NCBI RefSeq assembly: GCF_964340395.1
Contig: NC_135565.1
Span: 15,802,209 to 15,866,208 of the forward strand
Reading direction: 5' to 3'
DNA length: 64,000 nt
Source: Glandiceps talaboti
Lineage: Eukaryota; Hemichordata; Enteropneusta; Spengelidae
This document shows, one piece after another, positions 37,459 to 64,000 of the stretch. The translations under genes and the position numbers were made by a program. Below the pieces are notes generated by a model. The model had not been told where the DNA came from. It ran no database searches and was given only the letters and a program-made list of their open reading frames with translations. Position 1 is the stretch's first letter, and every line of letters begins with the position of its first letter.

Positions 37459-37542
37459 CAATGACTATGCATGTGCGTTCTATATACTATGCGCATTCTC
37501 CAATGACTACGCATGTGCGTTCTATATACTATGCGCATTCTC
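37459..37542 (+). repeat. 42-bp tandem duplication
   Basis: Two copies of a 42-base unit (start CAATGACTATGCATGTGCG, end ATGCGCATTCTC) with one difference. A degenerate third (CAATGACTAGTACACATGC) lies at about 37380. The GCATGTGCG and TATGCGCAT parts resemble NRF1-type sites. Confidence 0.85.
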
Positions 37543-38879
37543 CACGCAGAAGGCACTATATACAATATCATCGTGAGGCAAGCCCGTCACAAATGAATCT
37601 ATCCTGTGCGAGCTTATGGGCTTTGCCTAGTTATGATATTACTGCCAAATTATAATAACCAATCTATATTGAAAGTGCAGCATACACATGTATGTAGCTG
37701 TCAACATACATGTACATGCATACATGTCAAAATTTGCATTTGAAGAATTGCAGTGTGAGATATGTCAATATGATATGATGTGCAATATCTGTAAAAAAAA
37801 ATCTAATGAATCAGAATCCATACAATCCTAGTAGCTCCCACATTTAATACAAAAAATGCTGAATTTCAATTTTAAAAAAAAATAACCTGACCTTACGTCA
37901 CCGTCACAGTACCATATAACATTCAGATGATATGTAACATTTTACATAACTAAACTGTGTTATCATGATGTACACATGCATCCTGTATAGATGCTGTAAC
38001 AATGTATGTCTGAATGATTTATGACAGTCACCATGATGGCACTCTGCATTTAAGTATCTAATAATAACAGTATTGAATAATCATTATATTTTTATACTTT
38101 TTTTTTGCCACCAGCCTGTGATATAAATATTTTCACATCAATTTACTAGGAAGTTCTGAGAAATGAAACTACCCTATACAGATAAATTTGCATTCTGTAC
38201 AAACACTCTTTGATCGGTAGTCAGATCAGTGACATCTCTAAAAGTTTTCTACAGTAATGCAAATGTCAATATGTAATCTGAGATAATTGTCTGATTTTGT
38301 TACAAACACTGATAAAATATCCCTGGTAATTCTTAGTATTATGAATTCCTTAAAGATTTTCTTTGTTCAGCCCAGGAAATTAGGAGTGACCTAAGGGGCC
38401 ATGTCATTATGAGTCACTTGATGGGTAGTGACATACATAGTCATGAGTATTTTCCGGCTGAATTAAGATCAATATTGGGAAATAACGTAATTATACCAGT
38501 ACCAGTAATATCAAAGAAAAGTTGGGGAAAATCAAAGTAACGGCAATTTGAAACGTTTTCGATATATACATGTATTTTGAACACAACAGAACCAATAATA
38601 TAGAAATGCGTTGTCGTGACATGGACATGCATGCATTATCATGACTTAGAATGACCAGGGGATAAATTCCATATTTTTTGTTCAAATGTTTGAGTGTCAT
38701 ACAACAGAATGTAGATATATGTTACGATAATTTTGACTGCCATAGAAGTGTTTTTTTGAATAGCACTGCATCTATAATACTTTACCATGCAGTTCAGTTA
38801 TAGTCCATAGTCTACTTTTGACAATAAATATACATGTAACCATAAGTACTTTGTGTTCTTGTATAGTGGTCTTCTAAAT

Positions 38880-39105
38880 GTAATTTGTGTTTTGTGTTTT
38901 AAAAACAGTTTGAAAACTTATCTTTTTAGGTCATTTTTAGTCATTTTACATATTTTACCTTTTTGCATGTGAAACATTTTAGTAGTATTTATCAAATTTT
39001 TTTCAAATAGTGTATTTTTGTTGTCATTTAATTTTTATGTTTGTTTGTTTGTACTGTAGTACCATCAATGACTTGGAGATTCTGATTCTGATTCTGATTC
39101 TAGCC
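38880..39105 (+). mobile_element. LINE 3' end remnant with (GATTCT)n tail
   Basis: Reads FKNSLKTYLFRSF in one frame near 38897, a typical C-terminal end of a non-LTR reverse transcriptase. AT-rich sequence and a GATTCT hexanucleotide tail (39076-39102) follow. It is 5'-truncated, and its family (CR1/L2/jockey type) is not resolved. It ends 90 bases before the first CSRP coding exon. Confidence 0.5.
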
Positions 39106-39241
39106 TAAATTTATAAATTATTACTGAGTGAGATTGCAGGCTGTGTGGAGAGAACTAGTGTAACACTATTACATGTATTTTGTTTCTTTTCCAGAATCGT
39201 AGTAGTTTGTTGTTTACGTTCTCTTCACTGAAAGTAACAAG

Positions 39242-41531
39242 ATGCCAAGGTATGGTGGTGGTGATCCATGTGGGCGATGTGGAAAAACTGTGTATCAAGC
39301 TGAAGAAATTATAGCAGCTGGTGGGAAGTGGCATAGGCTTTGTTTCACATGTGGTAGGTACAAGTACAGACCATTGTAGGAAAGACAAAAGATTTCATAG
39401 TTTAGCCACTAGGAGTGCTGTTCGTAACTAGCTGTGGAAATGAAAGCAAGTGTCAAAAGCATCATTTTCTGGCAATTTTTATAAACAAAAGTTTCATATG
39501 CAAAGATAAGAACAGTGGTGAGTATGAATCGACTTGCTTAGACTGAGTAACTACCCTGCAAAAAATTATATAACTTGCAATCCAGACTGAGCATGCTCAG
39601 ATGCAAAGGACTGTGGGATTACATGTATCTGTGGTTATTGTAATTTCCTAATCTGGAGCTACTGATAAAAGTAACCTCCCACAATGATCAGGGTAAATAT
39701 GAATTGATTATTTGTGGTTACAATGTATCAACATTGTTTACAATACTAATTGATTATTATTTATAACCACATTTCCCATGATGCAGCATTCAACATGGTG
39801 GGTTTGCAAGTTCCCTATTGTTGCCCAAACTTCACAGTTGTGCTACAGTGCCAGTGTGCTATACGTTTTCTCTTTTTTTTTCCAAATTGTGTCATTAAAT
39901 TATTTGGGGTTATTGATTACATGTACAGAGGATTGCAACAAATCCCTGGATTCAACCACTGTAGCTAGCCGTGAAATGCATATATATTGTAAGAGTTGCT
40001 ATGGTCGTAACTATGGACCAAAAGGATATGGATATGGTGGAGGTGCTGGGGTTCTGAGTATGGATGGCAGTTCAAGAGGTGACCAACAACAACAACAACA
40101 AACGTAAGTAAGACATCATTGTCAAAATAAAACAACAGTCAAACAACTTGACACCAATTTTTTCCCTTTGAGAGTTTCCTGTCTCAAGTTCTGGTAGTCT
40201 GTAAGGTACGCCATGATGGGGCGCCCTCACACATCAGTTGACAGAGAGAGAGGAGGCTAGTTAGGACATAATGACACCACCACGTACATGGATCTTTAAG
40301 TCTAAAGTTCTGAACTTTTCATGAAGTTTGTATGACTGCAGTACTTCATGTTCATTTATGTTAATGTATGTTAATTTATGTTATTTCTACAGATGGAAAA
40401 GTAGTGGTACTGGTGGTGCACCCAGTCGGTTTGGAGGTGCTGTCGAGAAGTGTCCACGTTGTGGTAAATCTGTCTATGCTGCAGAGAAAATAATCGGAGC
40501 TGGTGAGGTGAGTTACAGTTTTTTTACACTGATGTCAGTGTAGATGTACCTGTACCCTTCGTAGCAGTCAACCTGGCAAGCATTACATTTATGCAAATTT
40601 GTTGAATAAATGTTAAAATGAATCAAAATATTAAATGTCCTGTTCGAATCCAAAATGGCCACCAAACACTGCTGACACTAGCACACATAAAAATCGGTTG
40701 AAGCGATGTCATATTAGAATGGAAAATGGTCATCAAACACTTTAGTATAGATTGTCAATTTCCTTGAAAATAAAAAAAATAAATAAATAAATTCCTGTAA
40801 CGATTCACAAAAGGACCATGAATTAAGCTCCGAGTGATACGAACTTCTTTGATTTTCAAGCAAATTGGTCCTCAAGGCATGGACTTTGTCAAAGACAAAG
40901 CTATCTATAAAAAGATACAATTACATGACTTGAATGGCTGTTATGACTTTTTGACAGGCATGGCATAAAAGTTGTTTTCTGTGTGCCACTTGTAACAAGA
41001 GACTGGATTCAACAACTGTCTGTGACAAAGAAGGTGAAATCTTCTGTAAAGGTAAGTCCTTTATCCAATCGATGTATTTACCGTAAACCTATAGACACGA
41101 GAGAAAAATTTGCAATATCAAGGGTGTTCATCTTGCCCAGTTCATTGATATTGAAGACTCGTGATAGAGGCTCCTGCACATGTGCAATACAACTTTGTAC
41201 CTTCCTAGTATACAAGACATGATCGTCTTGTCAGATTTTGTGCATGAACTCAGAAGTTCCCTAAAATATTATTTGAAATCAGCACTTTAACTCTAATCCA
41301 GCCATGACTACTGTCTTTTACATGAAATTGACGCTGAGGGTTAATGAACGGAACATTTAACGTACAGAAATTATTACAGCTATTACATATTTTCACATGT
41401 CCACTTCTTAATACTTTGCTAATTTGTATATTTTTATCACTTATTTTCTGACAGCTTGCTATGGGAAAAATTATGGTCCCAAAGGAGTTGGGTATGGTCA
41501 AGGAGCAGGCGCCTTATCACATGCTAATTAA
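39242..41531 (+). CDS. CSRP: Cysteine and glycine-rich protein (two-LIM CRP)
   Basis: Coding exons 39242-39353, 39929-40103, 40393-40507, 40958-41051, 41455-41531, giving 190 aa (vertebrate CRPs are about 193). GT-AG throughout. LIM1 ligands are C10, C13, H31, C34, C37, C40, C58, C61. LIM2 ligands are C116, C119, H137, C140, C143, C146, C164, C167, and both have the exact CRP spacing C-x2-C-x17-H-x2-C-x2-C-x2-C-x17-C-x2-C. Each LIM is followed by a glycine-rich [14 protein letters not shown] or [14 protein letters not shown] tail, and a short polyglutamine (GDQQQQQQ) lies in the linker. CRPs bind alpha-actinin and zyxin on actin filaments and also act in the nucleus of muscle cells. One invertebrate gene usually represents vertebrate CSRP1-3, so no number is given. 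The leader starts at 39195 after a good acceptor, implying an upstream untranslated exon. Confidence 0.95.
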
Positions 41532-42916
41532 ACATGTGACAATCATGTGACTAGGACAGTCTTTTGATTGGATAGTACACCAAAAGAAGATGAGACAAAA
41601 TAGGCATTGTAGACTGAGTATAGCAAACAATGATCAACATGTAGGATTCTTGTTTGCTTCTAGTAATTGTAGTAATACTGCAATCTTTTTAAACATCAAG
41701 AAGAGAAATATGGTACATTTTCAATTTTTTTTTTTAAGTTTAGGGCATCCGTATTCTAAAGATCATAAAACTTATAATATATGCAAATAAGCTAGGCCTC
41801 CTGATCCCCTAGGATTAAACCATATGTATCCCTGTGGTGTAAACTTTATATTAGGTTTATAACTTGATTAGAAATTAGAAACCGGTATGGGCAGGAATGT
41901 AGGACTAAGCGTAGTACTAGCAGGGTACATACACTACTTAAATTTCATGGAATTTCCAAACATTGAGTGCTGGAAAGTCCTGGAAAAATTGTTTACATTC
42001 TGAAAGTGAAATTTATGAAAATATGAATAACTGCTTGTTTGAAAATGTGCATTGCCTGGCAATTCTACTTTCTGTTGTCGAAGAGTCAAAAGATGATTGT
42101 TAAATGAAGTGAACTACCAAAGTGGTTCTTGAAAATCAGATTTATTGTTGAGAAAAATTGCCAGTAAATGACCCCAAAATTCCAGGAAACTGGAGAAATT
42201 TAAGTGAATTTCAGTATATGAACCCTATGACAAAAAGTCTAGACACTACACCTGTTGATATTTTCTATGATCTCTTTCTCCATGTATAGTCAAATGGACA
42301 AATTCTACCAAAAGTGTAGCTAAATCTCCTGCTGGGAAAAGGTTGAACAGCGCATGTCGGTAGTAATCCATCACACACTGATATACAATTGCAATTGGTT
42401 ACTTCATTCAGTTTTACAGGGAACTCCACCACCCATCTTGAAGTCACACTAGAATGCGAAAATGTGATGTTTATATGAACGCTCCAATAGCATTAAACTT
42501 ATACCACTGTAAGTGGTAAGAATGGAATGTCATGCTAAGGAAAGCCATTTGACTATACAGTGGAGAGAGAGAGATTACAGAAAACAAGCATACATGTATA
42601 GTTTCTAGATAATATGACAAGTGCATTTAGCAATTAAAATTTATTAGTTTTTGTGGATTTTTACTGGAAAATATTAATTATGATTATAACTGTTTTGGCT
42701 TTTTTGTCACTAAGCACTGCTAGAAAGAAGGATTACAATTAGTATTATGTTATCAGTAGTGGGATATATATATATATATGATTTAATAATTCTAGTAGAA
42801 TTGTTAACTTGTAGACAAACTTTGCACACTGTACATTCTAGTAGTACCATTATCACTGTTGGATAGAATTTGGTGGACAAATATAAACTTGCCATCAGTT
42901 AGTTGGCCACCATTAT

Positions 42917-43310
42917 CAATCAATCAATCAATCAATCAAAAATAATTTATATTGCACCAGACTGCAGAACCAAAGTACTACTATTCAATGGCACCAATAA
43001 GGATCAATCCACACAAAATGTTTTTTTGAACATGTGTGTCTTCAGTTTGTTCTCGAAAGTGTTCAGATTTGGTTATTGCTATATATTCAATGGTAAGGAA
43101 TTCCATAGGTACACAGTCTGAAAATGCATGGCTACCACATGTCTTGGTCTTGAATTATGCTGGAAGTAGTATGAGTCATAAAATTTAGACTGTAAGATAC
43201 GTTGTCGTATCAGACGTCTAAACCAGCTTGGTAGCATGACATGGCATGTCATATCTTATACAGACTCTATAAAATGATGTGCTGATCGCAGCAATTTCTA
43301 TCAACAGCAA
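42917..43310 (-). mobile_element. Interspersed repeat with (CAAT)n tail
   Basis: A CAAT tetranucleotide run adjoins AATTTATATTGCACCAGACTG and about 350 bases of moderate-complexity sequence. Read on the minus strand this ends in a (TTGA)n tail, like a LINE/SINE 3' end. No coding remnant identified. Confidence 0.35.
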
Positions 43311-44163
43311 TAACAGTTATATTTCTAGAGTTCAGATAGTTTCATTATAAAGCAGTATATATTATGGTCTGTTTTTACCATACAACTCCATTTTGTGTGA
43401 TGTTATAAGTCACATGGTCATTTGAACCAATCATACAGTAGAGTTGTTGAATCCATTTGGAAACCATTAGGTACTTGAAAGCTTTTACCATGTAGCATTT
43501 AACCAATCAACTCTTTTGCTTTGTATGATGTAAGAAGTCACATGATCACATTTAACCAATTACAGTAGAGTGAAATGTTTGAATATATTATTAATTTTTG
43601 AAGCTGGTATTTAATACATAATACAGCATACCCCTACCACCTCCAGCATGTTGTGTGATGTCATTAGTCACATGACCTCAAGTCAACCAATCATTCTTGA
43701 CATTCCATAATAAACTCTACATATTTACAATAATGTCAAACTTAGTAAAATTTCATAATGATTTTATCTATCTGGGTATTTCACAGTACCTTCAAGTTAT
43801 AGAAACATATCAGACAAAATCTGTGAATGAAATAAAATTTACAAATTACAAGATTGTACTTCGAGTTCAACAAAAGCAGGTTGTGACCATCAACTGGTGG
43901 ATACTGTATGGATGCATGGCTGTGGCTCCAAAAAAGGGTAATTTCACGTTTGTTTACAGTTATTAGTTGAAAGCAATCTTATTTAGATCACTAAAACTTG
44001 AATTATGAAATTGTGTTTTATTTTCTTGAAGACGTGCACGATTTACAAGTATACCCTCACATGGCTGAAAATGCAGTACATCACATGCATGGAAACTGAG
44101 GAATGAACAGAGCATTGCAATAAGAACTGGACTTTTAATATAAGATGAGGTTATATATCATTA

Positions 44164-44640
44164 ATTATTACAAACTGTCTGCCAATCAACTCACAAATGT
44201 CATCATCCAGTCTCGACTAACATGTTATCACCCAATCACAACTCACAAATCTCATCATCTAATCACAGCTATTAAATGGATGTCAACCAATTACAATTCA
44301 CAAATGTCTTCCAATCACAGCTCATGAATGTCATCATCCAGCCACAACTAGCAAATTTCATCGTCCAATCACAGCTCATGAATGTCATCCAATCACAACT
44401 AACAAATTTCATCGTCCAATCACAGCTCATGAATGTCATCCAATCACAACTAACAAATTTCATCATCCAATCACAGCTCATGAATGTCATCCAATCACAA
44501 CTAACAAATTTCATCGTCCAATCACAGCTAAGGAATGTCATCCAATCACAACTAACAAATTTCATCATCCAATCACAGCTAAGGAATGTCATCCAATCAC
44601 AACTTGTGGATATTCATGTCTTCCAATCATGACTAATTGT
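44164..44640 (+). repeat. CCAATCACA minisatellite, about 25/51-bp period
   Basis: Alternating modules CCAATCACAACTAACAAATT and CCAATCACAGCTCATGAATG repeat about nine times over 470 bp, with a 51-bp higher-order period in the best part (44340-44610). About twenty CCAATCA cores point the same way. Open frames on both strands (SQLTNFIVQ; SCDWMTF) follow from the 51-bp period. It lies between the CSRP stop and its likely poly(A) site. Confidence 0.92.
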
Positions 44641-44935
44641 CATTGAATTTTCTAGTCTTTTCAGATTTTCTAATTCAATATCATATCATATCATATAATG
44701 TAACAGTAAATGTCATTGTACCATCTATTTTCTTCACGAGTACATATTATATTTTGCTAAACACAAGGAAATGGGTGATTACATGTTATGTAATTTCGTT
44801 CTTCCACAACAATGTTTGTATTTCAAATTTTCTTTCTTGCCATTCCAATTTCAAAGCATCTTTTTTTGTTTCTATTTTTGTATAGAGTGGTGAATTTTTC
44901 TAGATACTTTGTAATTATGTAAGCATATGGGTTTC

Positions 44936-44941
44936 AATAAA
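44936..44941 (+). terminator. Candidate distal poly(A) signal of CSRP
   Basis: AATAAA followed within 30 bases by tgtctgtgtgtctgtgtg, a strong GT-rich downstream element. Use of this site implies a 3.4-kb 3' UTR. Confidence 0.45.
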
Positions 44942-45910
44942 TAATTAAGGATCAAGTCAATGTCTGTGTGTCTGTGTGATATGATGATTTGGTTCAATTT
45001 GTAAGAGGTGCAAGCTGAGCTTTACTAAATTACTTTTGTGTGATGTGTGTATCTATTTATCCCATCTATGGCATTAGCACTCATGTAGGAAAGGGGTGGC
45101 TGGGTTACTCTCCAAGGGAAGTGTGTGTGGGGAGGGAGAAGCAAAAGAAAATCACTACCCCTTTTCAGATAGCAGAAGTAGTTATCTTCTTAATATCAAA
45201 ACAGGCGTCAATTTCACTCAACAAAAAGTAAGCAGCTAAATAAATAGTAAAGAATGCATACACAAAATGACTCGGACAGATAAACAGACAAAATCAGATA
45301 TATACGAAAAACAGATCTGTATACATAACAATACCAAGGCCAATCTATCCTTTAGGTAGCTACTTATATAGGTATCTATCCTTGTGTGTGTGTGTGTGTG
45401 TTTGTTTGTTTGTTGTAATCTACAGAGTTAGAAGTAAAACAAAACAATATAAGACCACCTACAGCACCAAAATCCTGTGTTTGGATAACACAGTGTTGTA
45501 TTAAAGTCAGAAGACATTTTATATTTCCACTGTGGTCTAAAAGCAAAGTAACAAGCCCCCCCCCCCCCCATACAAATCAAACTCCCTTGGTTGATTAACT
45601 AAATGATTATTTGGACATTTCCCATTTGATGTTTTGAGAATTCTGTCATTGTTGGATGTTTGCCAAGTTTGTATTGAATAGTAAAGTGTTTAACATTTAT
45701 TCTTGCAGTATCCATGGCTTCATCCACAATCTACATTATTTTTGAAAGAAAAAACGAAAATTATTTATTGCTGGTTTTTTTTATTTTACTTTGCTCTGGT
45801 TGTTGTTTGGGGTATTAGTAATACGGTATTAGGGTTTTTTCGTTGGTAATTTTTTAATGATAAGATAAGCACTCTTAATGAATGCAACTCTCATCACTTG
45901 GGTGGTCATT

Positions 45911-45933
45911 TCCCATGATGCCAAGCCGTCAAG

Positions 45934-45950
<17 letters not shown>
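45911..45950 (+). promoter_or_regulatory. ZDHHC17 start region: YY1-like AAGATGGCGG and overlapping uORF
   Basis: AAGATGGCGG (45931-45940) contains the start codon and matches the YY1 motif often found at TATA-less promoters. TTTCCCATGATGC just upstream resembles a ZNF143-type element. ATGATG at 45915 opens an 11-codon frame that ends at 45950, past the main ATG. If transcribed, it would reduce initiation at the main start. Confidence 0.45.
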
Positions 45951-63864
<17,914 letters not shown>

Positions 63865-64000
63865 AACTATTGAATACCAATGATAACTACCGCTACACAT
63901 ATTGTCCAGTTTATGACTTACTGGAGTGTTTTTCCATAGACCTTACCCAAGGGGATAGAAGAATGAATTGATCTCGACATCTCACCAACCACAAACAAAG

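Larger units (their letters stand above)
32007..39194. other. Spacer and presumed 5' region of the CSRP gene
   Basis: Contents: GAAT array, direct repeats at 33055-33550, purine-rich degenerate repeats at about 35000-35490 (GGTAGGGAGTCAACTCAT and GGGGAGGGTTAACAGATGAA variants), an exact-like 42-bp duplication at 37459-37542 and a LINE remnant at 38880-39105. No protein gene recognised. Confidence 0.55.
41532..45933. other. CSRP 3' region and spacer to ZDHHC17
   Basis: The CSRP 3' UTR may be long. A convincing AATAAATAATTAA followed by GT-rich sequence is at 44936. Also present: CAAT repeats heading an interspersed repeat at 42917-43310, three diverged copies of a GTCACATG/AACCAATCA module at 43395-43695, and the CCAAT minisatellite at 44164-44640. 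No protein gene seen. Confidence 0.5.

Noticed and set aside
44272-44632. ORFs on both strands with SQLTNFIVQ and SCDWMTF repeats
   Set aside because: The 51-bp repeat period keeps frames open. No homology or splice context, and it lies in a probable 3' UTR.

Overview
This is animal nuclear DNA from an invertebrate. The genes are split by GT-AG introns, plus one AT-AC intron, and intergenic and intronic DNA is AT-rich and full of microsatellites. Apextrin-type MACPF/ApeC genes occur in amphioxus, echinoderms, hemichordates, molluscs and cnidarians, so a marine invertebrate deuterostome or lophotrochozoan is likely. I cannot place it more precisely. All exon models were built by hand from frame, splice sites and homology between paralogues. 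No transcript data or searches were used.

Layout: (1) 1-4757 (+): last five coding exons of an apextrin-like MACPF/ApeC gene. (2) 6878-13023 (+): a complete tandem paralogue, 7 exons, 557 aa. (3) 14035-21320 (-): a FOXRED2-like FAD oxidoreductase, 9 exons, 601 aa. (4) 26161-32006 (+): a divergent FOXRED2-like paralogue, 8 exons, 614 aa. (5) 39242-41531 (+): a CSRP-type two-LIM protein, 5 coding exons, 190 aa, with a long AT-rich 3' region. (6) 45934-63864 (+): a ZDHHC17/HIP14-type ankyrin-DHHC palmitoyltransferase, 14 exons, 649 aa.

The genes do not form an operon or an obvious pathway. The apextrins are probably secreted or vesicular immune or matrix proteins, the FOXRED2-like pair looks cytosolic (no signal peptide, no KDEL), CSRP is an actin/muscle LIM adaptor, and ZDHHC17 is a Golgi S-acyltransferase. 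Two local gene duplications stand out, one tandem (apextrin) and one head-to-head (FOXRED2-like).

The most unusual material is in the ZDHHC17 gene. A 65-bp tandem array repeats the exon 3 splice donor six times. A second array repeats the exon 5 acceptor about seven times. A 4.2-kb inverted-repeat transposon sits two bases inside the exon 5 donor. A minor-spliceosome (U12, AT-AC) intron has textbook 5' and branch signals. Elsewhere there are several small inverted-repeat (MITE-like) families, LINE/SINE remnants, a 39-nt near-perfect hairpin, CTCF-like motifs, and microsatellites that directly form splice-site sequence.
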